64,000 nucleotides of DNA from Halomonas sp. A11-A (GCF_003182195.1 NZ_QGTM01000011.1:22207-86206), one strand, 5' to 3'. Shown: positions 37,708-46,470, numbered from the stretch's first letter. Notes: generated by a model not told the origin, from the letters alone. Translations and numbers: made by a program.

Positions 37708-39954
37708 ATGAACGCCATCGCAAGGACGCGTCTGTTCATTCTCCGGTACCTCGCCGCACCGCTGCTGGCCCTGCCGCTGGCGGTGGCCTCCGCAGCGGCG
37801 GCCGACCTGACCCTCGACCCCCGGCTGCTGCCCGGCGGCGAGGGCGACCTGCCCGCGCTGCGCCAGGAGCTCGAACGCCTCTCCGCCGGGCGGCACACGC
37901 CCGAACTGGCCGCGGCGGCACCTGGCACCGGCGTTCGCCTGCCGGGGTTGGAGGTCCTGGAATCCCCCGAGTTTCTCACCACCACTGACCTCCTGGCACT
38001 CGAGCCCCTAGACGGCGCCGCCCGGGTGCTGTTGCTCGGCCCTGCCGAGGCGCTGGATGCTGCCGGCGAGGCCCTGGCCGGCCAGGCTCGCCTTCGGGGC
38101 ATCGCGCTGGTGCCCCTGGCCGTGGCCCCCTCACGCTATCCCTCCGCGGCCGACCTGCAGGGCGCCGATGGCGCCCTGGTGCTGGCGCTGCCCGGCCTCG
38201 ACGGAGACGCCCAGCGCCGGCTCTTCGACCGGCTGGCCGAGGCAGGGGTGCCGAGCGTGGCGCTGACCGATGCCCGTCAGGTCGAGCGCGGTGCGCTGCT
38301 CTCCTCCCCCGGCGCCCTGGATCCTGACGCCTGGCGCCGCCGGCTGGCGCTGCGCCTGGATGACGTTGCCGCCGGTCGTCCCCCCGAACCCCTGGGCGCC
38401 CGTCCCGGCCTGGGCCGCCCCTGGCTCAACCTCGAGACCGCCGCCCGGCTCGACTGGTCGCCGAGCTTTTCGCTGCTCGGCGAGGCGCGCCTGGTGGGCG
38501 AGGCCGCCGCCCCGGAGGTAGCACCCCTGGCACTTTCCCAGGCGGTGGCCCTGGCACTTTCCGCGAGCCCGGCCCTGGCCGCTGCCCGTCAGGGCGTCGA
38601 GGTGGAGGCCTTCGACCGTGACCTGGCCGCTTCCCGCTACCGTCCCAGCCTCTACCTGGAGGCCACCGGGCGGATGATTGACGAGACCCGCGCTCGAGCC
38701 GCCCTGGGCCAGGAGCCGGAGCGCCTGGTCAGCGGCGGAGCGGTGCTGGAGCAGCTGCTCTTCTCCGAACCGGCCCTGGCCGCTATCGCCGTCGCCGGCA
38801 GCCTCGACCGCGCCCGGCGCGCCGAGCTCGAGGTGGAGAGCCTCGACCTGGCGCTGGCGGTATCACGGGAGTTTCTCGACCTGCTGCGCCTCGACGCCAG
38901 CCGCAAGGTGCTCGAGGCCGACCTGGAGCTGGCCCGTGCCCAGCGTGACCAGGCGGTGCGCGGCGAGACCGCCGGCGCCGTAGGGCGCGGCGAGGTGGCC
39001 CGCTTCGAGGCGGAGCTCACCCAGGCCCGGGAGCGCCTGGAACAGGCGGTGGCGGACCGCGAGCGGCTGGCGATCGCCCTCAATCGCCGGCTGGGTCGGG
39101 CCCCGGCCGCCCCACTCGCGCCGGTCGAACCGGAGCTGGATGGCCCCGAATGGCTGGGCGGTGATGACCAGTTCCTGGCGGTCCTCGATTCCCCGGTGAG
39201 CCTCGCCGACTGGCAGGGGCGGCTGGTGACCGCGGCGCTGCGCGACTCTGCCGAGCTCGAGGCGATCGGCGAGCTGCGCCAGGCGGCACACCGGGAGCTG
39301 ACTTCGCGCCGCCGGGCCTTCTGGCTGCCCGAGGTGGGTCTCGAGGCGCGCTATACCAGCGAACTCTCCCGGGCCGGTGAGGGCGAGCGGGCCCCCTGGG
39401 AGTCGTCGAACCCGGTCGTTCAGGCCGGCGTCGGGGCCCTCGAGGGGGCGGGCGTGGGGCTGCCCGATACCGGTCGCGACCAGTGGAGCGTCGGGGTCTC
39501 GGCGCGGCTGCCGCTCTATGCCGGGGGGCGGCGCAGCATCGAGCGTGACCGCAGTGCGGCGCGCCTGGAGCAGGTGGCCCTCGAGGACGCCGAGGCGCGC
39601 CTGGGACTCGAGGCCCGGCTGCGCGCGGCCAGCGTCGAGCTCGCCGCCGCCTGGCGGCGCATCGCCCTGCGTGACGAGGCACGCGAGCACGCCGAGGAGG
39701 CCCTGGCCCTGGCCGAGGAGGCCTGGCGCGAAGGGGCGCTCTCCCAGGTGGCGCTGCTCGATGCCCGTACCAGCGCACGCCAGGCGGGCCTCGCCGCCGC
39801 CGAGGGACGCTGGCAGGCGCTGCAGGCGCTGGTGCACCTGCAGCGCGCCCTGGGGATCACCCCGGGCCCCATGGCGGCCGAGGCTCGAGATCGGCTGCTG
39901 GCGGGTGCCGGCGGCGCGCTGGGGGAAGGGCACACGACAGGAGAGGGGCGATGA
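37708..39954 (+). CDS. TolC-family outer-membrane factor with N-terminal substrate-binding-like domain
   Basis: At 748 residues this is ~280 longer than usual TolC-type channels. A signal peptide (to about residue 33) precedes a domain at ~90-275 that resembles the ABC_sub_bind periplasmic family: ARVLLLGPAEALDAAGEAL, VPSVALTDARQVERGALLSS and RRLALRLDDVAAGRPPEPLG followed by LNLETAARLDWSP match the typical end of that family. Residues ~285-735 are the two OEP repeats (PLALSQAVALALSASPALAA; WSVGVSARLPLYAGGRRSIE). It begins an operon with a membrane-fusion lipoprotein and an RND pump (ATGA overlap). The extra domain may sense or capture a ligand in the periplasm. Confidence 0.85.
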   Translation: MNAIARTRLFILRYLAAPLLALPLAVASAAAADLTLDPRLLPGGEGDLPALRQELERLSAGRHTPELAAAAPGTGVRLPGLEVLESPEFLTTTDLLALEPLDGAARVLLLGPAEALDAAGEALAGQARLRGIALVPLAVAPSRYPSAADLQGADGALVLALPGLDGDAQRRLFDRLAEAGVPSVALTDARQVERGALLSSPGALDPDAWRRRLALRLDDVAAGRPPEPLGARPGLGRPWLNLETAARLDWSPSFSLLGEARLVGEAAAPEVAPLALSQAVALALSASPALAAARQGVEVEAFDRDLAASRYRPSLYLEATGRMIDETRARAALGQEPERLVSGGAVLEQLLFSEPALAAIAVAGSLDRARRAELEVESLDLALAVSREFLDLLRLDASRKVLEADLELARAQRDQAVRGETAGAVGRGEVARFEAELTQARERLEQAVADRERLAIALNRRLGRAPAAPLAPVEPELDGPEWLGGDDQFLAVLDSPVSLADWQGRLVTAALRDSAELEAIGELRQAAHRELTSRRRAFWLPEVGLEARYTSELSRAGEGERAPWESSNPVVQAGVGALEGAGVGLPDTGRDQWSVGVSARLPLYAGGRRSIERDRSAARLEQVALEDAEARLGLEARLRAASVELAAAWRRIALRDEAREHAEEALALAEEAWREGALSQVALLDARTSARQAGLAAAEGRWQALQALVHLQRALGITPGPMAAEARDRLLAGAGGALGEGHTTGEGR

Positions 39955-41105
39955 GCATGCGGGGAATCCTGCTGGCGGGACTGGTACTGCTGGCCGGCTG
40001 CGCCGAGGAGCCGGTGGAGGAGGCGCCGCTGCGCCCGGTGCGCACCCTGGTCCTCGAGGCTGATGGGGCGACCGGCGAGCGCGAGCTGCCGGCGCGCCTG
40101 GAGGCGGCCGCCAACCGCCGGATGAGCTTCCGGGTGTCGGGCCAGCTCGAGGCCCTGGAGGTGGCGGTGGGGGAGCGGGTGACGGCCGGCCAGCCCCTGG
40201 CCCGGCTCGAGGCCGACGACCTGCGCCTGCAGCGTGACCGCGCCCGTTCGGCCCTGGCCGGTGCCGAGGCGGCGGCGGCCAATGCCGAAGCCGAATGGCA
40301 GCGCGCCCGGCGCCTCTATGAGGCGGGCAGCGCCCCGGCCCGAGACCTCGACGCCGCCCGGGCCCAGCGCGACGCCGCCCTGGCCCAGCGTGACGGCGCC
40401 CGGGACGCCCTGGCCCTGGCCGAGCGACAGCTCGGCTTCACGCGCCTCGCAGCGCCCGACGCCTGCCGGGTGGCGAGCCGCCTGGCGGAGGCTGGCGAGA
40501 ACGTCGGTGCCGGCCAGCCGGTGCTGGTGCTCGCCTGCGGCGACGACCTGGAGGTGCGCGCGGCCCTCTCGGAGGACCTGCTCGGCGAGCTGGTCATCGG
40601 GGCGCCGCTGCGGGTGCGCCTGCCGCTCGCCGACCTCACCCTGGCCGGCGAGGTGGCCGAGATCGGCTTGCCGGTGGACCCGCGCCAGGCCACCTGGCCG
40701 GTGCGGGTGGCGCTCCCGGGCCTGACGGAGGAGCAGCGCGCGAGGCTCCAGCCGGGCATGGCGGCGGAGCTGACGCTGCCCCTGGGCGGCCCCGGCAGCG
40801 GCATCTGGGTGCCCATGGTGGCGGTGCAGCAGGACATCGACGGCCACTTTGTCTACGTGGCCGAGCCTGGGGATGACAGAGAAGAGGAGAGCGGGAGCCG
40901 CGATGGCAGCGATGCCACCGGGGACCGCGAGGCGACGGTGGTGCGCCTTACCGTGACCCTGGGCGGTCGCCACGGCGAGCGCCTCGAGGTGCTGGCAGGG
41001 CTCGAGCCGGGCCAGCACCTGATCGTGGCGGGGATGAGCCGGCTTCACGACGGTATGCGGGTGCGCCTGCTCGATGAGCGTGGCGCCGCGGAGGCCTCGC
41101 CGTGA
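39951..41105 (+). CDS. RND efflux periplasmic adaptor (membrane fusion) lipoprotein
   Basis: The 384-residue product has a lipobox (LVLLAGC, Cys17), a split lipoyl domain (FRVSGQLEALEVAVGERVTAG and ...VASRLAEAGENVGAGQPVLV) around a helical hairpin (~85-145), beta-barrel and membrane-proximal domains. GAGGGG lies 2-7 bases before the ATG. An acidic insert EPGDDREEESGSRDGSDATG near 305-325 is unusual. It overlaps both neighbours (ATGA, GTGA), fixing stoichiometry with the pump and channel. Confidence 0.95.
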   Translation: MSMRGILLAGLVLLAGCAEEPVEEAPLRPVRTLVLEADGATGERELPARLEAAANRRMSFRVSGQLEALEVAVGERVTAGQPLARLEADDLRLQRDRARSALAGAEAAAANAEAEWQRARRLYEAGSAPARDLDAARAQRDAALAQRDGARDALALAERQLGFTRLAAPDACRVASRLAEAGENVGAGQPVLVLACGDDLEVRAALSEDLLGELVIGAPLRVRLPLADLTLAGEVAEIGLPVDPRQATWPVRVALPGLTEEQRARLQPGMAAELTLPLGGPGSGIWVPMVAVQQDIDGHFVYVAEPGDDREEESGSRDGSDATGDREATVVRLTVTLGGRHGERLEVLAGLEPGQHLIVAGMSRLHDGMRVRLLDERGAAEASP

Positions 41106-44100
41106 CCCTGACCGAGGCGGCGCTGCGCTACAACCGGGTGACCATCGCGGGACTGCTGGTGGTGCTGCTGGGAGCGGTGATCAGCTACCTCTCCATCTCC
41201 CGGGCAGAGGATCCGGCGGTGACGGTGCGGGTAGCTCAGGTGGTCACCTACCTGCCTGGGGCCACCCCGGAGCGGGTCGAGCAGCTGGTCACCGACCCGC
41301 TGGAGACCGCCATCATGGAAATGCCGGAGCTCGACTTCGTCGAGAGCACCTCCCGGGCCGGGGTCTCCATCATCCGGGTGGAGCTGCGTCCCGACGTCCG
41401 GGACGTCCAGGCCGGCTGGGACAAGCTGCGCCGCAAGGTGGGCGACGCCCGGGGCAGGCTGCCCGACGAGGCCCAGGCGCCCATCATCAACGACGAGTTC
41501 GGCGATGTCTTCGGCATCATGCTCTCGCTCACCGGCGAGGGGTACGAGCAGGCGGAGCTCAAGGAGGTCGCCGACGACGTCCGCGACCGGCTGCTGATGC
41601 TCGACGACGTGGCCAAGGTGAACATCCACGGCTATGCCGAGGAGCGCATCTTCCTGGAGTACAGCGAGGCGCGCCTGGCCGAGCTCGGCGTCTCCCCCCA
41701 AGGGCTCGCCCAGCTCTTGGCCGCGCGCAACATCGTGCTGCCCGGTGGGGCGATCCGCAGTGGCGACGAGCGGCTGATCCTCGAGCCCACCGGCAACTTC
41801 ACGCATATCGACGACATCCGCCGGGCGCTGCTGCCGCTGCCCGACGGCACCCTGGTGCCCCTGGGCTCGCTGATGGAGGTGCGCCACGGTTACGCCGATC
41901 CGCCCATGAGCCGCTATCACGCAGGCGGCGTGCAGGGGCTGGCGATTGCCATCGCCATGCGCGAGGGGGGCAATATCCTCGACCTGGGCGAGCAGGTCCA
42001 GGGCGCCATCGAGCGCCTCGAGCGCGACCTGCCGGTGGGCCTCGAGTTCGAGGTGCTGGCCAACCAGCCCGACCGGGTCGAGGAGCGCATCAACGAGTTC
42101 CTGATCAACCTGCTGCAGGCGGTGGCGCTGGTCTGCGTGGTGATGCTGCTCTTCCTGGGGCTGCGCACCGGGCTGATCGTGGCGAGCCTGGTGCCCTCGG
42201 CGATACTCGCCTGCCTCGCCTTCATGGGGCTCTTCGACATCGGCCTCGACCAGGTCTCGCTGGGAGCGCTGATCATCGCGCTGGGCATGCTGGTGGACAA
42301 CGCCATCGTCATGGTGGAGTCGATCCAGGTCTCCACCCGGGAGGGCAAGAGCGTGCGCCAGGCGGCGCTGGACTCCGCCCGCCAGCTGCGTTTTCCGCTG
42401 CTCACCGCCTCGCTGACCACGGCGGCGGCCTTTCTGCCCCAGTTCCTGGCGGTCTCGGACGTGGGGGAGTACACCCGCTCGCTGTTCCAGGTGGTCACCA
42501 TCACGCTGCTCTCCTCCTGGCTGCTCTCGCTGACCATGATCCCGCTGCTCTGCGTGGCCTTTATCAAGGTCAGGCCGAAGGACGATGACGCCTCGCCCCG
42601 GGGGCAGGCGGGGGGAGAGGCGCGCGACGAGGAGAGCGATCCGGCGGACCGGGCGCGACCGCCGCTCTTGGCGCGCATCGCCGAGCGGGTCTATGCCGGC
42701 TACCGTCGGCTGCTGCTGGCCCTGCTGCACCACCGCGCCCTGACCCTGGCTGCGGTGGCCGGCCTGCTGGGGCTGGCCTGGCTCGGCTTCGGGCCGCTGC
42801 CCAAGATATTCTTTCCCCAGGCGGAGCGCACCATCGTCACCGCCGAGCTGCGCCTGCCCTTCTCGGCGCCGATCGAGCGCACCCGGGCGGTGGTGGAGGA
42901 GATCGAGACCTTCCTGGCCGAGGAGCTCGCCGCCGAGCGCGACGAGGCGGGCGAGTGGATACGTGACGGGGTGGAGCGCTGGGGCAGCTTCATCGGCTTC
43001 GGCGGCGAGCGCTACATCATCAATCACGCCCCGGAGCCGCCGAGCCCCGAGTACGCCTTCCTGCTGCTGCAGACCAATCGCTGGCAGGCGGTGGACGGGG
43101 TGATCGAGCGCCTCGATGGCTGGCTCGCCGAGCGCTTCCCCGATCTGCAGGCCACCGTGGCCGCCACCAGCTTCGGTCCGCCGGTGACGGTGCCGCTTTC
43201 GGTACGGATCTCCGGCGACGATGAGGCGACCCTCAGGCGTATCGCCGAGGAGGTGCGCCAGCGGGTGGTCGAGGCGTCGGGTACGCGCAACGTGCGCGAT
43301 GACTGGGGCGAGTGGATCAAGCGGCTGCGCGTCGAGGTCGATCCGGCCCGGGCGCTGCGTGCCGGCGTCACCGAGCGCGACGTGGCGCTGAGCCTGCAGA
43401 CGGCGCTCTCCGGGATGACCGTCGGCACCTTTCGCGACGGCGACACCCTGGTGCCGATCCAGCTGCGCAACGAGCGGGGCGAGGCGCGCACCCCGGATGA
43501 CCTGGAGGGCGTTACCGTGCTGCCCGTCGGCGGCGGGGTAGGGGTGCCCCTGGCCCAGGTGGCCGAGGTCGAGCTCGACTGGGGACCGGCGCGCATCCTG
43601 CGCCGGGACCGTTTCCGCACCATCTCGGTGGAGGCGGAGCTGGCCCCCGGGGTCACCGCCGCCGGGGTGGCGGCCGAGCTGCGCCCCTGGCTCGAGGAGC
43701 GCCAGGCCGAGTGGCCGAGCGGGGTCTTCTACGAGTTCGGCGGCGAGGTGGAATCGTCGCGCATCGCCACCGACTCCATCGCCGAGAAGCTGCCGATCGG
43801 TGCCATGGCGATCCTGCTGCTGCTGGTGGTGCAGTTCAACTCCCTGCGCCGGCCGCTGATCATCCTGGCCACCATCCCATTGTCGCTGATCGGGGTGATC
43901 TTCGGCCTGACCATCACCGGCTCCCACTTCGGGATCATGACCTTCCTCGGGGTGGTGTCGCTGGCCGGCATCGTTATCAACAACGCCATCGTGCTGATCG
44001 ATCGCATCGACCTGGAGCGCGCCAAGCTCTCGCCCCAGGAGGCGATCCTCGAGGCGGGGCGGCGGCGACTGCGCCCGGTGCTGATGTCGACCCTGACCAC

Positions 44101-44290
44101 CAGCGGTGGCCTGCTGCCGCTGTGGCTGGGTGGGGGCCTGCTTTGGGCGCCCATGGCGATCACCATCATCTTCGGCCTGCTGGCCGCGGCGCTGATCACG
44201 CTCTGCGTGGTGCCGGTGCTCTATTCGCTGCTGATGCGGGTGCCCTTCGAGCGCCGCCGCGACGGCGAGGCGTCGACTGTGTCAGGCTGA
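41102..44290 (+). CDS. RND-family efflux transporter permease (AcrB/TriC-like)
   Basis: The GTG at 41102 overlaps the adaptor gene and gives 1062 residues. The usual two-fold layout is visible: TM1 (IAGLLVVLLGAVISYLSI), a large periplasmic loop with RAGVSIIRVELRPDV, TM helices at ~335-480 including ALIIALGMLVDNAIVMVESI with the proton-relay acidic residues, a cytoplasmic acidic linker (PKDDDASPRGQAGGEARDEE), second loop and a C-terminal TM block with GVVSLAGIVINNAIVLIDRI. Substrate cannot be told from sequence. Confidence 0.95.
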   Translation: MTLTEAALRYNRVTIAGLLVVLLGAVISYLSISRAEDPAVTVRVAQVVTYLPGATPERVEQLVTDPLETAIMEMPELDFVESTSRAGVSIIRVELRPDVRDVQAGWDKLRRKVGDARGRLPDEAQAPIINDEFGDVFGIMLSLTGEGYEQAELKEVADDVRDRLLMLDDVAKVNIHGYAEERIFLEYSEARLAELGVSPQGLAQLLAARNIVLPGGAIRSGDERLILEPTGNFTHIDDIRRALLPLPDGTLVPLGSLMEVRHGYADPPMSRYHAGGVQGLAIAIAMREGGNILDLGEQVQGAIERLERDLPVGLEFEVLANQPDRVEERINEFLINLLQAVALVCVVMLLFLGLRTGLIVASLVPSAILACLAFMGLFDIGLDQVSLGALIIALGMLVDNAIVMVESIQVSTREGKSVRQAALDSARQLRFPLLTASLTTAAAFLPQFLAVSDVGEYTRSLFQVVTITLLSSWLLSLTMIPLLCVAFIKVRPKDDDASPRGQAGGEARDEESDPADRARPPLLARIAERVYAGYRRLLLALLHHRALTLAAVAGLLGLAWLGFGPLPKIFFPQAERTIVTAELRLPFSAPIERTRAVVEEIETFLAEELAAERDEAGEWIRDGVERWGSFIGFGGERYIINHAPEPPSPEYAFLLLQTNRWQAVDGVIERLDGWLAERFPDLQATVAATSFGPPVTVPLSVRISGDDEATLRRIAEEVRQRVVEASGTRNVRDDWGEWIKRLRVEVDPARALRAGVTERDVALSLQTALSGMTVGTFRDGDTLVPIQLRNERGEARTPDDLEGVTVLPVGGGVGVPLAQVAEVELDWGPARILRRDRFRTISVEAELAPGVTAAGVAAELRPWLEERQAEWPSGVFYEFGGEVESSRIATDSIAEKLPIGAMAILLLLVVQFNSLRRPLIILATIPLSLIGVIFGLTITGSHFGIMTFLGVVSLAGIVINNAIVLIDRIDLERAKLSPQEAILEAGRRRLRPVLMSTLTTSGGLLPLWLGGGLLWAPMAITIIFGLLAAALITLCVVPVLYSLLMRVPFERRRDGEASTVSG

Positions 44291-44332
44291 GGGTCTCTTT
44301 CCCCATCGAGGCCAGCCCCATGGAGCGTGTCT

Positions 44333-44440
44333 GTCGACCACCTGGTGCTGGTTTCCGGGGACGGCGATTTCGACCTCCTGATAGACCGGCTGCGCCAGCG
44401 GTTCGGTATCTGGGTGACCGTCGTCGGGGTGGCGCCCTTC
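44333..44440 (+). pseudogene. Remnant of NYN/LabA-like (DUF88) domain gene
   Basis: In one frame the sequence reads VDHLVLVSGDGDFDLLIDRL and on through RQRFGIWVTVVGVAPF, which carries the SGDGDF motif of NYN-domain (PIN-like) RNases. There is no start with a ribosome-binding site, the N-terminal half is absent and the frame ends in the left end of the tnpB element. It is read as a decayed gene truncated by, or before, that insertion. Confidence 0.6.
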
Positions 44441-44460
44441 ATCAGATTTTGCGCGAGATA

Positions 44461-44509
44461 CCCCGTACTTCTAGTGCGGGGAGGGATAGCGCGTCGTCCG
44501 TAGGACGAC
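44461..44509 (+). repeat. Double-hairpin leader of tnpB element 1
   Basis: Hairpin A 44461-44481, 11-base spacer AGGGATAGCGC, hairpin B 44493-44509. The same layout with different stems occurs at 63319-63367. Confidence 0.8.
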
Positions 44510-44582
44510 CCTGTTCTCGCTGCCTCCTTCTCAGGTAGTTAGGTGGTTGCTATCTTACAGTTTTCGGTGTGTTATGTGAGGT

Positions 44583-45728
44583 ATGACGAAGCGCGCCTAC
44601 AAATACCGCCTCTACCCTACGCCTGAACAGGAGCAGCTCCTGACCAGGACGTTCGGCTGTGTGCGTTTCGTCTATAACGCGGTACTTCGCTACCGAACCG
44701 ATGCGTTCTACGAGCGCCGAGAAAAGATTGGCTATGTAGCGGCGAACGCTGAGCTGTCGAGAATGAAGAAAGCCGAGGACACGGGGTTTCTCAATGAGGT
44801 CAGTTCGGTCCCGCTTCAGCAGTGTCTTCGCCACCAGCAGACCGCGTTCAAGAACTTTTTCGAGGGCCGCGCCAAGTACCCGACCTTCAAGAGCAAGCGA
44901 CACCGCCAGTCGGCGGAGTTCACCCGCTCGGCCTTCAAATACCGGGACGGCAAGCTGTATCTGGCCAAGAGCAAAACCCCGCTGGACATTCGCTGGAGCC
45001 GTGAACTGCCCGGCGAACCCAGCACCGTCACCGTGTCCAAGGACTCGGCAGGCCGCTACTTTGTGAGCTGCCTGTGTGAGTTTGATCCCGAGACGCTGCC
45101 CGTCACCCCGAAAATGGTGGGTATCGACCTCGGCCTGAAAGACCTGTTCGTCACCAGCGACGGACATCGAATCGGCAATCCCCGCCATACCGCGAGATAC
45201 GCCGCCAGACTGGCCAGGGCACAGCGTCGACTGAGTAAGAAGAAGCTCGGCTCCGCGAACCGTGCCAAGGCCCGCCAGAAGGTGGCGAAAATTCACGCCA
45301 AAATCTCCGATTGCCGACAGGACAATTTGCACAAATTGTCCCGCAGATTGATTAACGAGAACCAAGTGATCTGCGTCGAGTCCCTCAAGGTGAAGAACAT
45401 GCTGCGCAACCCTACCCTGGCCAAGTCGATCAGCGATGCCGGTTGGGGCGAATTCGTGCGCCAACTGGCGTACAAGGCAGAGTGGGCCGAGCGCTCACTG
45501 GTTGCTATCGACCAGTGGTATCCCTCCAGCAAGCGCTGCTCCGGCTGCGGCCACGTCGTGGACTCGCTACCCCTGAAGGTGCGAGAGTGGGAATGCCCGG
45601 AATGCACAGTGAAACACGACCGCGACATCAACGCCGCGGTCAACATTAAAGCCGCCGGGCTGGCGGTGTTAGCCCCTGGAGAGAATGTAAGCGGCATGGA
45701 GCAAGTCTCCGTGTCCAGTTCTCGGTGA
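44583..45728 (+). CDS. tnpB: RNA-guided endonuclease TnpB (IS605 OrfB family)
   Basis: The 381-residue protein has the TnpB layout: N-terminal KYRLYPTPEQEQLLTRTFGC, the RuvC-like triad Asp182 (VGIDLGLKDLFV), Glu266 (ICVESLKVKN) and Asp348 (HDRDINAAVN), and a zinc finger Cys319-Cys322...Cys338-Cys341. All catalytic residues are intact, so RNA-guided DNA cleavage is plausible, with the guide RNA scaffold overlapping the 3' end of the gene and the right-end hairpin. Base composition is less GC-rich than its neighbours, in keeping with a mobile origin. Confidence 0.93.
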   Translation: MTKRAYKYRLYPTPEQEQLLTRTFGCVRFVYNAVLRYRTDAFYERREKIGYVAANAELSRMKKAEDTGFLNEVSSVPLQQCLRHQQTAFKNFFEGRAKYPTFKSKRHRQSAEFTRSAFKYRDGKLYLAKSKTPLDIRWSRELPGEPSTVTVSKDSAGRYFVSCLCEFDPETLPVTPKMVGIDLGLKDLFVTSDGHRIGNPRHTARYAARLARAQRRLSKKKLGSANRAKARQKVAKIHAKISDCRQDNLHKLSRRLINENQVICVESLKVKNMLRNPTLAKSISDAGWGEFVRQLAYKAEWAERSLVAIDQWYPSSKRCSGCGHVVDSLPLKVREWECPECTVKHDRDINAAVNIKAAGLAVLAPGENVSGMEQVSVSSSR

Positions 45729-45766
45729 ATTGGGAATCCCCTCCCTTCAGGGAGGGGAGCAGTCAA
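45729..45766 (+). ncRNA. Probable 3' end of TnpB guide (omega) RNA scaffold
   Basis: The 8-bp hairpin at 45738-45757 sits directly after tnpB and ends nine bases before the inferred element end. In characterised TnpB systems the right end supplies the RNA scaffold and the adjacent flank the guide; here the guide would begin at about 45767. The RNA 5' end is not defined from sequence. Confidence 0.5.
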
Positions 45767-45873
45767 CGCCTTACGTTGATACACGTCAAGCACGCCGCTC
45801 CGCCCTTGGCTAGGATGAGGACAGGAGCAGGCCGGCACAGCGGTCGCGACGACAACAAGGAGGAGGATGCGCC

Positions 45874-46014
45874 ATGCGATTTCATCAGGTGAAGGAGCTG
45901 GTCGACTGGGCCGGCGGCAGCGACGAGAAGGCCTTCTTCGAGGCCCTGGCGGCCGGCCACGAGGCCGAGGTGCGGCGCATCGCCCGGGATATCCAGCGGC
46001 TCGAGGACTACTGA
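45874..46014 (+). CDS. 46-residue hypothetical protein coupled to GIY-YIG-like gene
   Basis: The small frame starts MRFHQVKELVDWAGGSDEKA and ends RRIARDIQRLEDY. AAGGAGGAGG lies 7-16 bases upstream, an excellent ribosome-binding site, and codon use is like chromosomal genes. It is predicted helical and charged. The next gene begins 10 bases after its stop with GGAGG in between. No family is recognised; it could be a small partner of the downstream protein. Confidence 0.6.
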   Translation: MRFHQVKELVDWAGGSDEKAFFEALAAGHEAEVRRIARDIQRLEDY

Positions 46015-46024
46015 GGAGGCCACC

Positions 46025-46456
46025 ATGAGCGAACAACTGCTTTCCCCCAAGATGCTGGGCTACTGGACCGAGGCAACCCTCCGGGAGGTCCCGGACGAAT
46101 CCGGCATCTACTGCGTGTTCCGGGCGGCGAAGGACCCCGAGACCGAGGAGATGGACGTTCAGGAGCTGCTCTACGTGGGTGAGCACAGAAGCGCCCGCCA
46201 TGGCCTGCAGCATGACGGCCATCGCGACAAGTGGCTCGCCTTCCCGCAGCCGGACGAGGAGGTCTGGTACGCGGTGGGGCTGTGCGGCCACGCCAACCGC
46301 GAGCGCCTGGCCGCGGCGATGATCAACGCCCACAAGCCGCGCTTCAACTCGGACAGCCCCTACCTGGACCGCTTCCCCTTCGACGACACCACGGTGCATA
46401 TCTACGGCAAGAAGCACAAGCTGCAGAGCATCTTCAACGTGGAGCGTCAGGACTGA
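46025..46456 (+). CDS. GIY-YIG-like domain protein
   Basis: The 143-residue product shows the order of GIY-YIG motifs: SGIYCVFRA (GIY), ELLYVGE (YIG-like), Arg/His residues in HRSARHGLQHDGH, a Glu in RERLAAAMINAHKPRFNSD and the terminal Asn of KPRFN. GIY-YIG proteins are mostly nucleases acting on DNA repair, restriction or mobile DNA. The protein is short and free-standing, and lies next to a tnpB element and a NYN remnant, suggesting an accessory or defence role; this is inferred. Confidence 0.65.
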   Translation: MSEQLLSPKMLGYWTEATLREVPDESGIYCVFRAAKDPETEEMDVQELLYVGEHRSARHGLQHDGHRDKWLAFPQPDEEVWYAVGLCGHANRERLAAAMINAHKPRFNSDSPYLDRFPFDDTTVHIYGKKHKLQSIFNVERQD

Positions 46457-46470
46457 GGAGGAGAGGCAGC

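Larger units (their letters stand above)
44443..45766 (+). mobile_element. IS200/IS605-group element carrying tnpB only
   Basis: No tnpA is present, so this is a tnpB-only (IS1341-like) unit. The left part holds two hairpins: 44461-44481 (8-bp stem with one G-T pair, loop TTCTA) and 44493-44509 (7-bp stem, loop GTA), separated by AGGGATAGCGC. The right end has an 8-bp hairpin CCCCTCCC-TTCA-GGGAGGGG at 45738-45757 and ends AGCAGTCAA; TCAA is a known right cleavage motif of IS608. The left boundary is estimated from TTCAT at 44438-44442 and may be off by several bases. Confidence 0.75.

Noticed and set aside
44320..44503. Small forward frame from the RND gene end into the tnpB element as a real gene
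   Set aside because: No start codon with a ribosome-binding site and only the C-terminal half of a NYN domain; treated as a remnant.
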